From Onthophagus taurus (taxonomy: Eukaryota; Arthropoda; Insecta; Coleoptera; Scarabaeidae), in NCBI RefSeq assembly GCF_036711975.1, contig NC_091966.1, forward strand, positions 35,347,501 to 35,411,500: 64,000 bases of DNA, written 5' to 3'. Made by a program: the position numbers and the translations under genes. The notes below the pieces were generated by a model. That model did no database searches, had not been told where the DNA came from, and saw only the letters and a program-made list of their open reading frames with translations. This document shows, one piece after another, positions 32,995-45,011 of this stretch. Within the stretch, counting starts at the first letter, position 1; every line of letters starts with the position of its first letter.

Positions 32995-33965
32995 GTGCGT
33001 CCAACTCAGATATTGATGGTAAGTCCATTACCCATTATCTGATAAAACTTTAATCTGAGGTGAGTACACCACTTTATATTCAGTTCGAATATCGAAGTTT
33101 AAAAATATTCACAGATAGGTAACATGATGATTGAATTTCAATCATAATTAAGCTTTTTTGCAATACATATATTAAAACATGGATTTCATCTAGGTACAGT
33201 TTCTTTTGAAATTAGAATGTGAACAATTCAAATAAAGATATTTCTTTATATATGTATTTCTTATATAACTATGATATAGTAGATGTCTCAGATGTGATTC
33301 TTCTCGAAAAAGTATTTTCTAGGGTATATCACGTAACATGTATTGGCACTTTAGGAATAGATTTATTGCAACATTAGTTTTTGCTTGTAGTAATACCCCA
33401 AAATCACGCTTGAAAATGTTAGAATTCTCTTTGATTTTATTTTCAAAGAAACAGTGATGTTCATTCATAATTTAAATTCATTATTTGTTTCCTCCTGGTT
33501 TTCCTTTTTCTCTTTAATTTTTTACTCACCTTCTACACCGTTCTAGCTTCTCCAAGAATTTTTGTAAATTGCACAAGTCTCCATTAGTTTTTTAAATTTA
33601 ATTTGAACTTGAAAAGGCATAGAATAGCACCGATTATATCATTTCAACGTGCTTCAATAAATTCGGAAATTCTTAGAAACAACCGATATTTTCTTAAATA
33701 CACGACCCAGAAAAATCAGAAATTTTCATTCCAGCTTGATTAGAAAATAATCATTAAAACTGATTATCAGATAATGTTTTAATATAATTCCTGCACTATC
33801 AACTTTGATATCTCGAATGGGACTTGTAGCTGGATTAATCTTTTTACATTATAAGTTCACGTGAATATACGTTCAATAAGGAACTGATTGTTATCATTCG
33901 ACCAACCAATGTTTACTACTAAATTGCTGAAATAACTTAAAAGGGGGATTCACGGAAACACGTCC

Positions 33966-34159
33966 ATGCGATACGACCCACACTCTTCCGAGTGTTTAAA
34001 TTGGATGTGTAGGAACTATTTGAACCGAGCCGTGAACGGAGCGAGTGAACACGAGACCACGAAATGGGTGCTCGACACTCGTTGCGATAAACCTTGCCAA
34101 GGGTGTTTTATTTCGGTTCCAAATATTAACGCCGAGCGGATACATAGGGCTGGTTTTAC
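33966..34159 (+). CDS. Candidate alternative first coding exon of TMCC (64 codons)
   Basis: ATG 33966 opens 64 full codons with much higher GC than the surroundings, ending in TTTTAC and a perfect GTAAGT at 34160 (phase 2). The sequence is Cys- and Arg-rich (MRYDPHSSECLNWMCRNYLN, HETTKWVLDTRCDKPCQGCF) and unlike any domain I know. Joined to the acceptor at 44995 it would read [15 protein letters not shown]. It could be an alternative N-terminus of TMCC, or the start of another transcript. Confidence 0.45.
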
Positions 34160-37100
34160 GTAAGTTTGTCGAGTTGAAACGAGCCGCTGAAAATCGATAC
34201 GAAAAGGAGGGGGTAGATCCTATAAAGCTGTTAATATTTTATTCGTAACTAAAATAACTTTTGTAAAGAATTGTTTTAGTAATATTTTGTGCTCACAACG
34301 CAAATACGGTAAGATCTATGGTTTTGGTTCCGATTGCTTCAGCTAGCACAGGCTCGGTGGATTATCTTAAATCCGAGCCATAGGAAGGCACACAAAACAG
34401 AAAAAATAATAATAGTAATAATAATATATATCTATGAACCCAAGAAGAATTCAAAAGAAGAAATAATAAAAAGAATATATATACATAGAAATAAAACCCT
34501 AACATGAGCTAATAAGAATTACGTCGACTTACTCTACAAAGAGTAGTCGGTTATTTTTGTGGTCCTAACGTTCAAAGAGTTAAATTAATAATGTTAATAT
34601 GTAATTGGTAGAACCATAAAGCAGAACATATATCAAGGGAATAAATAACATGTTAGCAAAATAGATTCCTGAGGGGTGTTCGTGACGAGAGTGATAATTT
34701 CTATGCGAAACTAGCTACAATCTGTTATGAAACAAAGACATGTACTGCTGGCCCAGACAGACAATATTGCCACCAGCTTATTATCGTGCAACGGATCTCA
34801 TAGATCTTAGAAAAGTCAATAAGGTTGACATTCAAGCAAGACATTGTTCAGATGTTCTTTCACCGAAATCCTGAATACACTAATCGAGATCAATGAACGC
34901 TGCGGAACTCTTGTCTATTGGGAAAGGAGTAAACGAAAAAGTCCGGAAACACCAAATTCTATTATATAAGGTATAATAATAGGACAACATAATAGCTACA
35001 CATTTTTAGTATTCCCATAAACACTTGTGGCTATCGTCGTAATAATAAAATAAGGAGTCTTTAAGATCTTGTTTTCCAAGGAAAAAGAAAAGGATCGGAA
35101 ATGATCGATGATAACTCGATGATAACTCGATGATTGGTGTTATAATACTTATAAGATTCTGTTCCTCTAAAACGTGTGTTTATAAAGATAGAAAGTAATT
35201 GATAATCTTATGTAGACTGCATAGTATAGAAAAGGCGTTCTAGTGTTTGCTACGAACAACATTAATATGCCTGAAAACACCCTACAGATTCTGGCTCATT
35301 ACCTGAAAGTAAGTGGTTAACGCAGACTTTTTACGTTTAATGTATGACGTGTAATACTGAACTTGATGTTGTCAATGACCAACGAACAGCTTATGAATTG
35401 TTATTGTTTGAGCAGGAGCATCCAAATAATAAGGAGAAGGTTTCAGAAATTTGCAAGAAAAGTTCATAAAACTGACTTTAAATCTCGAAATTACGATAGG
35501 TGATTTTATCGGTTGTTGAAACACGAAATCATAATCGGAGTGTCTGTATTAGTTGCAATAAACTGAAGTAAAATAGCCGAAGATCGACTCAAACACGTTG
35601 TTTTCTAAGTTAACTATCGAAAGTTGATTTATTGTAAGATGAGGATATTTTTCGCCATATATGTATAGTTCAAGTCTAAACCGCTAATATTGAAATCCTC
35701 AAGACAGTTCTGTACAACATATATTCGAAATGTAGATTTACATCTTGCAATTAGATTTCAAATTGCGCTTTCTTAATGAACAACCAACAACTAACGCCCT
35801 CTGGCAGATTTCCACGACCAGCGCATGTACTACCAATAAACACGTGGTCATAATTTGTAAAGACTAGATATAAAAGAATAGTGGGTGCACTATATGTGAA
35901 CACCAAAACCATTACTACTACTTTCTTCATTTCTAAGTTCCGATGTACTTTTTTTTGTTTGAAAAATAAGAAGTAATAAACAAATTTCATCCTTAGTGCC
36001 TGCATGATTTTGTGTTAAATGAGTGATGTCTTCGTTCCGGCGTCAACGGAGCGGTTAAAGTTAAAAGCGATTTTTTTTATTAATAACAATGATAACATAA
36101 CACATTTCTTGCAATGCCAACTATCTACATAACTACTAAAAATATTTATGATAATAGTGGTAATAAATAATATATTGTTACATTAATTAACATTACTTGA
36201 GCAATTTTAAATTCAACCTTTAGTCATGACTTTACACGATTTAAAATCGTTGTTGCCTCCACATCTGACATAAAAATTGTTATTATTAATATTGTTAATC
36301 AAAGTATCTACGAGAAATTGGTACATTCATAAAATTTTCAAAAACAGGTGCACAGAAAATTGAACTATGATTGCTGGAAGCGAGGGCTTTTATATGATTT
36401 ATATTGCTCTCGGATTTTATGGGAGTTATTATAGTTCAATTTAGAGAAATGTTCCTGACATGTATAAAGGTTTACGGCTTTTAATTAATATAATAATTGA
36501 CGGAATTAATTGGTTTACTCAAGGATTTTATGAATGCACGAAGAGTAAGATCTTTAGAAGAATACGATTTTTTACCAGAAAGGTTTAAGTAATTTATAAT
36601 AAACAGAATAAGTTCTTATCTAACATCTAATACCACATCGCTTCACTAAACATTGTTATTTTGATGCAAAAGTGTGGGTAAACTTACAGCAAACGATAAA
36701 ATTGTGGCATAGAAGAGAAAAGTCGGGTTCTTCACCTTTGGGTTTTCCTAACTAATTTATGTTTTCGTTTATTATTGGTTAGCTGTTCGTTAATCCAAGC
36801 TTAAATGTCAATTATAGTTTTGTAAATTATTACTAAGTTTGGTATTATTGTATAATAATTAAATTTGAAGGGTTTTCTTCAAAAATAATAAAAATATCGT
36901 CAACCATAACCTTACATTTATTATCGGAACAAACACAGTTTGTTTACAAACATTTTCAAAAATATTGCAAAATCTATCTATCTATCTCTAAAATATCTAG
37001 TTAAAATAACATGTTTATTAATTCTTATGTTTTTAATATTATTGATATAAACCAGTGAGTTTTTATATCTGTTTCGTTATCAATAATAATTCTTATACAA

Positions 37101-38289
37101 CGATTTTTTTAGTGTATTTTAATCAAACATTACTATAATTGAATTTCATTTCTATCTAAATAAAGCAGCGTGATATTACCTTTGTTTTCTTTTATCATTT
37201 TGTTTAGATTATTAAACTTATTTGTTGGTTACATTTAATTTCAGTTGTTATATATGCAGTGTTTGAAGTAAGGCAAATTTCTCTTTATTTTCTCTCAATG
37301 TAACTGTTTAAAGAAATAACTTCAAAACGTTTACCCAAACGTTGAACATAGCTTTTGCATTGCTACCGTGTTTGTTCACGAAGTGGTGAATAGCGTGTGG
37401 CACATGTTGTGTATTTTGCTTATGTCCATGTTATTTCGAATTACTGTAGGGGTATTTGAAGTTGTAATTATAATATTAAAAATGTACATGTATTTTGAGT
37501 AAAACGCAAACTGAGCAAATTTTGCTATAAATTACAATTGGTACGACGTACTGTGTGTATATAATAAATAAATGTGATTGCGCTGAGCTTATCTTTTCGA
37601 TTAGTATACACTGTCACGTGTCTCTTTTTACAAACGTCTCGGTGATATAAACCGAGATTTGCGGTTTAATTTTTTGTTCTTCATACTGATTGCGCGTTCG
37701 AATGCTATACAGTTCTCTCTAATCGGGAACCAAAAAGCAAAAGCGAGTAATTGCAATATATTGATATTTTCAAACATACAGCTTTAAGTCTTTGGTATCG
37801 ACTGCTATTTAGATTTTAAAGCAAATTGCTCTGAAATTATAATATCTTTATTTGAAATAAAAAAATAATTTCTTAAATATTTTATAAAGATTTTATAAAT
37901 ATTTTATAGATTTTTTTACGACTTTTAGCAAGTCGACAGCAACTTAGAAATGTTCGGATTTACTTCTTGATGCTTTTACACGGAATGAATTAAAATAAAT
38001 ATCCATCAGAAGCCGTGAGTCAGAAAATTTTGAACCTGAATTGCACAGGTTTTTCTTTTATAAACATTTTTCAAGAATGTCATCAAAAATAAAGCACTAT
38101 CGATCAAAACAAGCAAATATCGGATTTTTCAGTAAGGACATAACAATTTTGTATTTCAATAAAACAGAATAATTGAGATATTGGGCTGAAATTTATTCTA
38201 GATTCAGTACACATCTTACATTCAACTATTGAATTTGATATCGGTCAAACGACCACTGCAAGCTAGTTTGTAACAAACGATTCTCTGGT

Positions 38290-38512
38290 TCCGATATGTA
38301 CTCTTTCACGCATATCGGCCGTAACATTAGTAATTTAACGTTGTTTGCTTATTGGCATAAACCAACGACTTAATGTAAGCCAATAAAAAGAAATCTAATG
38401 GCGTTAAATCGCATAAGCGAGGATCGATTTTCGAGATTACTCGGTTTCTTTGCAATATATCGATTATTTAACCAGCTGTATGGCACGTGGCACCATCTTG
38501 TTGAAACCACAT
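38290..38512 (-). mobile_element. Mariner-like transposase relic, DDE core
   Basis: Minus strand: MWFQQDGATCHTAG, a stop, IIDILQRNRVISKID, then PRLCDLTPLDFFLLAYIKSL and VYANKQTTLNY. WFQQDGA.CHTA carries the second catalytic aspartate, and C/SPDLTPLDFFLW.Y.KSLVY carries the third, of Tc1/mariner (IS630) transposases. Stops and the loss of everything upstream show it is inactive. Confidence 0.75.
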
Positions 38513-39207
38513 ATCACTGTTAGTCTTTCAACATGGCACCATAAGGAACTCTTTGTGCAAAATCTTTATGCAAAATTCAAATATAAGTTTGAATATAAGT
38601 TCAAAAATATAGTTTGAGAGATTCGCAACATCCAATAGTGAATACCTCAACTAGAATTTAATCGCTATATCACGCATAGCCTGTGTGGTGGGACCTTCAA
38701 TGGACAACACTACTGATGGCGTATTAAAATTCAACAATACAATGTAATGCAAATAATATGTAAAAGGTATTCACGCGCATTTTGGGATAATCGAAAAAAG
38801 TTCGTTAGAAAGCATAAAAGTCATTACGGATTAAGGTAGTTATGATTCGGTATTTCATGAAAAGACCAAAGTATGTTTGAATAAATGGAATTATAATGCA
38901 GTAATTACTGCTATTGGTAACAACTTTATTGTGGAATCTTGAACTATCCCTAAAAGACATAAACAAAAAGAACGGAAAGATATGACAATTTCTCGCCCAA
39001 ACATAATTACGCTATATAACTGATATGGTATATGGGAAACGTGGGACACGATAATGCAATTTCCAATTATGGAATAATTAATGTGCTAGACAAAAAATGG
39101 TGGAGTTTGTTCTTTGCTATCGTCAATGATATATTGCGGTACATGATGAAGGCAGATGATAGTATATCAATCTAGACCATCTTTACCAGTTCAATGAAGT
39201 TAGTCTA

Positions 39208-39560
39208 TGGTAAGTCCCTGGCCACAAAACCATTGAGGGCAATGAAAAGGTGGACAATGCCAAAGAGGCAGCGAGGACGCCGTTTATTGTACTTATTATA
39301 CATGGGCGGTGGTCTTAAAGGTACCCTTACGGTCTAAAGAGCTTCCAAGCGACTGACAGGCGAAAAGTATAATTACTCCATCGCAAAAGAAAACCAAAGA
39401 GGTTTTATGCCTCAGCAAGGGGAACCTAAGGTTGCTCTAAGCTTTCTTGACCGGCCATATGCCCCTAAAATACCACCTCTTCAACATACAAACATAAAGG
39501 AACAAGACCTCGAAGCAATACTAAGGTTCATCAAGGACTTATATTTGCCCTAAACCTTTG
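39208..39560 (+). mobile_element. LINE relic with RNase H domain
   Basis: After a TGG and a stop the frame reads VPGHKTIEGNEKVDNAKEAA and RTPFI. W.PGH..I.GNE.AD..A..A is the last catalytic block of the RNase H domain carried by several insect LINE clades. Downstream a frame ends IKEQDLEAILRFIKDLYL, like the C-terminus of such proteins ('...LLRF....'). Confidence 0.62.
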
Positions 39561-40230
39561 GAGGGCTTAAGTTACAATAGATCTTAATACTTTCAGAAAT
39601 ATCATACAAAATGTCTCGTATCTCTTTAGTTAATATGTTTTTTGTAATAAAAAGTTATCTTTTTCTAAAATTTACAATTAGGTTATATCTTGGCCGTAAA
39701 TGGGTTAATCTGGTGTACATTGTATAATCTGAAAATACAACCACACACACCCAATGTATTCTATGAAGGTGTTTTGTGTACTTTGAGACTTTGAAACGAT
39801 TTAGTACAGCTTACGTGATGTGTCATAATTTTTCTTTCGTCCTCGTTTAGTATTTATACATCATAATTTCATTGATATCATTTCATGTTGATATAAACAT
39901 ATTATGTGTCACAGTTTGCGTAATATTTAAGCTGATTCTTATTTTTGTAATTTAATATCATCGTCCGTTCTGCATCGTTTTCTACACAAATAAATAAATC
40001 CTGTACATATCAGTACTGTATTAAATTTCTTCGAAATCTTATATAAATATTACTTAAATTCTTATGGATTTTCAACATTTTCCTTAATTTTCAATAAAAG
40101 TTGAAATTTATCGAAAATTATCAATGTTATTTATTGATATATCAATCCGCCTCTGATAGCATTTCTGTAAGTTTATCCACAAGTTGCTCAATCCTTAGTT
40201 CGTGTTATTAGTATTGATCGTGATGAATAA

Positions 40231-40414
40231 TTGAGAGATTGTAAAGCGGATGGCAAAAGCTCCCATCTATTCTTCCCGTTCACGAGGTACGAGGTGCGAC
40301 CTTCATCTTCTCTCTTTTCGTATTGTTTAGTGCATCGTAAGTTACTAAAGGAAAATGTCGCGAAACGTGTTACGCAAATGACGGAGTTAGTTTCACGATT
40401 TCCTCCTCTTGAAG
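40231..40414 (+). promoter_or_regulatory. Candidate alternative 5' UTR exon of TMCC
   Basis: CG-richer sequence ends in CTTGAAG followed by GTGAGT at 40415, a strong donor. The ATG frames in it leave in phase 1, which fits neither TMCC acceptor. It would therefore be untranslated, with translation starting at ATG 45027. A start site is not obvious. Confidence 0.38.
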
Positions 40415-41149
40415 GTGAGTGAAATAAAATCGCTTTTACTGATTGTTACAACAAAAAGGGAGATGACTATAAAAAGAAAAAGTTAAAAAGAAAACTGGTC
40501 TTGAATTGACTTGGTTGGAATGATTTCTTTTTGATTTTCAAGATTTCTTTTTGTTTTAACTTGTGAATGTTGTAATTTTCTTATTTCCTTGTTAGATTAG
40601 ATTTTGTTATCTTAATGTTTGTTTTAATTTAATAAATAAATCCTTTAAGAACTCAATGTTTTTGTTGGGTTAGTTAAAAATAGATAGATTTTTTAATGAG
40701 ACCTTGTTTTCTAATCGGATTCAAATTATGTTTTAAACGCCATGTGCGAACCAAAATAGATTTTACACTGTTCGTTTTATTTTTCATTAGTACTCATTGT
40801 TAGTACAAAAAAAATGTCCTGTTTATTGAACGTTTATTTCTACTGATTCAAGATTCCTAGAACTCAAACATCCGAAAGTAAATTATTAAGTTGTTTCGAA
40901 ATACAAAACGTTTATCGATGCATTCAAGGTTAACAATTTTCTCACAAAAACTTTCTGTATAGTTATGATATAAAAATTAATTTCGCAAGCAATTTATACA
41001 AACGTCGACTTTTAAATTGTTGTTTTTTTTTGCGTCACCAATTAACCAGAAACATTTTTAAAAGTTATTTTACTTAATTAAGAATTGAAAACATACGTTG
41101 TGTTGAAAAGAAATATATGAAACCGAATAGGTACAATTTCATTCAATTA

Positions 41150-41550
41150 TCGCACGAAAGTACGAAACCATTGATCCAATTGTGCGAATCGATATTTACG
41201 TAATTCGTTCGTGTTTCAATGCGTAAACTTGTACAATTTACGTACATTCATATTTGCTCTTGTTGCGGAAGTTGAATCGAAAGATGTTTTTACAAAAGCT
41301 TGTTGCTACAAGTCTCGACACGGGCCGGATATGATCGGATACAAAACGATCGAGGTCTAAAATTAGTTGCGTTTAAAAATATTCAAATCGCCATACGTGC
41401 AAAGAATGCAACGTATTGTGTTTCTCGTATGGTATACAACTTTGCGACAATCGAAATTTAATGGGAAGGTGGTTGTGCTCGGCCATGTATAAAAAAGTTC
41501 AAGGACTGCATAGTGTAAAAATAAAGAGGGCATTTAATCGAATAGAAATT
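41150..41550 (+). promoter_or_regulatory. Possible regulatory island in TMCC intron
   Basis: This 400 bp block has more CG dinucleotides than its neighbours and contains TATAAAAAAG at ~41489. There is no obvious donor downstream, so it may be an enhancer, a decayed repeat or chance. Confidence 0.2.
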
Positions 41551-43590
41551 AATTAGTTTTGATAATTTAATCTCGACAAATAAATAATCGTTGATAAGGT
41601 TGTGTTTGTGGAACTAATTTAAAATTATTAACGATTTCGCGGAACGATTATTTTTTTATGGTTGTATATGAAATTGCAGGGTCGAATTAAGTTACTTTAA
41701 AAATTTAAATTTGAAAAATTTCTTCTAGATGATCGAACACAATAAGTTCTATTCAGTGCAAGTGTTTTTTAAGACTACCTACATATATCTAGGACACTTG
41801 CTTGCACTAAAGCCATAGAAAGCTAAATATTAACCTTAGATCACTGAAAAGTGTTTATAGTAAAACGTGTTTTTTTCGAAAATTCTTTAGCTATATGTTG
41901 ATAAACATATACATGAAAATTTTGGGAAATTACCCTCTTCAAGTTCATACTTTTAATAACAATCACCACTATAAATAGGTTTTTATGGCATTCCTACGTT
42001 AGCAGGAACGATATTAACATTTTATGCGAACTATGTAGTTCTAATCCAATTAAATTTAACGTTTATTTCATCAATAAATACAAACTGTTAGAACGATAAT
42101 GGTATTTTTAAGCATTTATGCTTGGAGTATGATTAAATGCAAAAACGTTTTGAAAATAAGAAATAAAGGAACGATTAGAAATGAAAGAGATGAAAGATTC
42201 TTTTCTGCTTATTAATTAATAGAAGCAGTCCCCATAAAGTTAGGTCACACAGACGCGGATGCGATCAAACGAAGCTTTATTATTACATCAGAGTGCGTAA
42301 ATACAAGGAATCTGTTAGAAAAGTCGAGTGATAGATATGACCAAAAAGGAGTGGATACAAGGCGGTAGTAGCGATTAGCCTCAGTAAACCGCGTTTAGTC
42401 ACCTGATTACAACGATGGAATTCACAGAAAACCACATTGAATAAAGCGCAATAAAAAAATCGAACATACTATCTATTTGGTAACAGTAACATGTTACACT
42501 AATATTATTTCGTAATTGTGATGATACACTTTTTATTATATACGCAAGATACAATATTATCGCTATGTATGTTACTAGATTTATGCTGTTCAGAATTTGA
42601 GTAGAAACATTCCAGAAAGTAAATATCATAAAGTATTATACCGTTCACCTTCGAGGTCTTATATTAAATTTCATATTTTTGACGTTGGTCTGCTCAAAGA
42701 ACTTGGAACAGTAATTGATTATAATGGTGGATCTGCACACGACTACTTTGCTTAGCGTGCAGACGGATGGGAACGAAGATGTAGTTATGATAAGTTTATA
42801 AATATTGTATAAATGCCTTTCTGAAATGATAGACACATCTTCGACAAATTCGAATAAATGGTGATCAATAGGATAATTTTGACAAACGCTTTCAATAACT
42901 TATCTGACCCACATAGTTGATAAACCACCTGAAGAAGTAAATGATGTGTGAGGAAGGCTATATCAACTTGTAGTGAATAAACTTTCAAATAAATCAATGC
43001 TGTGATATTGTATATTTTTGATATTGATAACATAGATTGATGAATTGATGATAAAATAAATTTTATGAACATTAACTAGGTGATATTATCATCTCTTATC
43101 TGAATTATTTAAGTGAACCTAATATTACTGTGAATAAAAGAATGTTACAAAAAGTTGATTGCATCAATTATGTAAACTCAGACAAAATAACTTTGATCAA
43201 TTTTATGTCATAAATTGATCACATGAAAACAGTGAAACTATTTTATTCATTGAAAGCCTTACTTAAATGAAATGTTTATAACAATTACTTTTTTTATTTT
43301 GTAACAGTTTTACTTTACTACTGTGTGCATGATTTTTTTAACATGAGGGTGTTTTACATCTTTCTCTTTGATTTTTATATAAGTGTTATGATTTGTGTAT
43401 GCAAAACTATTGGTCTTTACTAATATATTGGGTGCAATTCAAAACCTTTTTATTTTATCAGTTTTTAGTGATGATCACAAATCCACAGTTAAAGTGGTTT
43501 TGAAGGGTATCAATAAATCATATTCACTTATATTGAGTTATAGGACTTATTGACGATAACCACTTCAATCATGTAATAAATTGATATGAT

Positions 43591-43630
43591 CCTGAAGATG
43601 CCAGAGTGAGTGTTGAAACCGGTAGTGCTT
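43591..43630 (+). repeat. Penelope-type terminal motif (hammerhead-like core)
   Basis: CCTGAAGATGCC, eight further bases, GTGTTGAAACCGGTAGTG. CTGAAGA and GAAA are the two conserved strands of a hammerhead ribozyme core, spaced as in Penelope-like element termini, though stem II pairs poorly. The CCGGTAGTGCTT end is typical for such relics. No RT coding sequence was found next to it. Confidence 0.42.
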
Positions 43631-45011
43631 GAATCGTTCGTTATTTTAACGATAAAATTATTATATCGAGGCATTTCATTTTTTATTAATCAGTTTGTTG
43701 TTAATTCTGTCTTATATTACATGTATCTCAATATCTGCATAGAAAATAATACCTTTCCATAAGATGGGGAGATGCCTGATTCAGGTTAATATTCCATTCG
43801 AGGTATTTTCTAGTTGCGACCAATTAACATACCTCCAACATTAGCAAAATCGAGATTTATTGGATCTCATTTTTATATAATTTGCTTTGATTACAATCAA
43901 CGTTAGCCCAATATTCAAAGTAGGACTCATTTCATGGGAATCCAGATGTTCCTCTCTTTGGAATCTTTTGGAATCTTACAGACGGCGAACAAACACTATC
44001 AGTGCATATTCTGAGTAAATGTTTGCAAAAAATACAATCGTTTTGCGTTAAAATAGTTTGATAGCTATAATTCTATATACTTCAATATTTTTAATGTTGA
44101 ATCATTCTTATTATCCATATTCCAATTTAATCATGATAATTTCAGTATTTTTTAATAAATATTTAAAAGTGGTTGCTATTCCGACCCTGCAAAATTTAAT
44201 CGGTAATATTGGAAGTGCAGTGAATTCCAAATAAAATTAATTTAGGTTTTATCTTTTAATCCGTCCAGCGAATATACTCATTTATAAAAATATATATGAT
44301 GGATAGGAACCATATTACACTTTGGACAGATACAGCTCTCTCCTTTCCTTTTTTAATTAATCTGTACATTTTCAATTTTAAACGAATCGCGTTTATCGAT
44401 TCCGTTAGAAATTCAATAATTTTAACCAAACCGGCAATGTTACTGACCGCGAGAAAACTGGCACACTGTGTCTCTTTGATATCGATTTTGAACCTGTATT
44501 CCAAGCTTTAGTCGGTTTTGATTTCGTTTGATAAATATGAAAGGGTAAATTAATTAAAAATATTTAATAGAATTGTGTTGAAATTGTGATTTTCAAATAA
44601 AATATTTCCTTAATAATAAATATAAAATGTTAATCCTTTATGTAGTGTATTTATTCTGATTCATCGAATGATTGTGCTTCTTGTTATTTAAGTTTAAAAC
44701 ATACCCTTATAAAAATGATATTAATTCCAATAAATCCTATTCACAATGAAACGTAAATAAAAACTCCTTTATCGTAAGGTATTTACATACAATATCTATA
44801 TAATCTCACGAAAACCCCACCTTTCTCAATCAACACACAAAAATAATCGCATTTCAAAACATCATCAGATCCATTCGTTAAACATAACTTGATTGTATCA
44901 CGTAGTATTTTTTTTTTAAACAAAATGCAGTTTTTTATTGCCAAGGGCATGTGCGATAATGTCCTTCGACATTCGGTGAGCGTTGGTGATTTTAGACCCT
45001 TCGTGTTACAG

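Larger units (their letters stand above)
19440..44995 (+). other. Long 5' intronic region of TMCC
   Basis: About 25 kb between the first candidate exon and the coding core. It holds candidate alternative first exons and a microexon (listed separately), MITEs and relics of piggyBac, mariner, Penelope and LINE elements. Stretches without anything I can support are 19.5-21.4, 25.0-28.0, 28.4-29.6, 30.8-32.8, 34.2-38.2, 39.6-40.2, 40.5-43.5 and 43.7-44.9 kb. Assignment of the whole interval to TMCC rests on there being no other + strand gene in it. Confidence 0.4.

Noticed and set aside
33490..33600. Minus-strand GTGAGT donor after GTGTAGAAG, possible antisense exon
   Set aside because: No clear acceptor or reading frame.
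34361..34390. GCTCGG...CCGAGC hairpin, considered as a tRNA or small RNA
   Set aside because: No cloverleaf arms or conserved tRNA boxes; an isolated hairpin only.
35267..35308. ATG with 14 codons ending at a GTAAGT donor (MPENTLQILAHYLK), phase 0, fits acceptor 45011
   Set aside because: Only splice-like evidence, in a region with no promoter signs. A chance match is as likely, so I did not list it as an exon.
37600..37755. TATA-like GATATAAA followed by CG-richer sequence and a GTAATT
   Set aside because: Weak donor and no reading frame; could be chance in AT-rich DNA.
42399..43072. Three adjoining minus-strand open frames of 60-95 codons
   Set aside because: No motif, hydrophobic AT-driven composition, and no consistent frame. 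I could not link them to a copia or other polymerase.
44256..44511. Overlapping open frames on both strands (71 and 82 codons)
   Set aside because: No recognisable domain and mutually antisense; likely chance.
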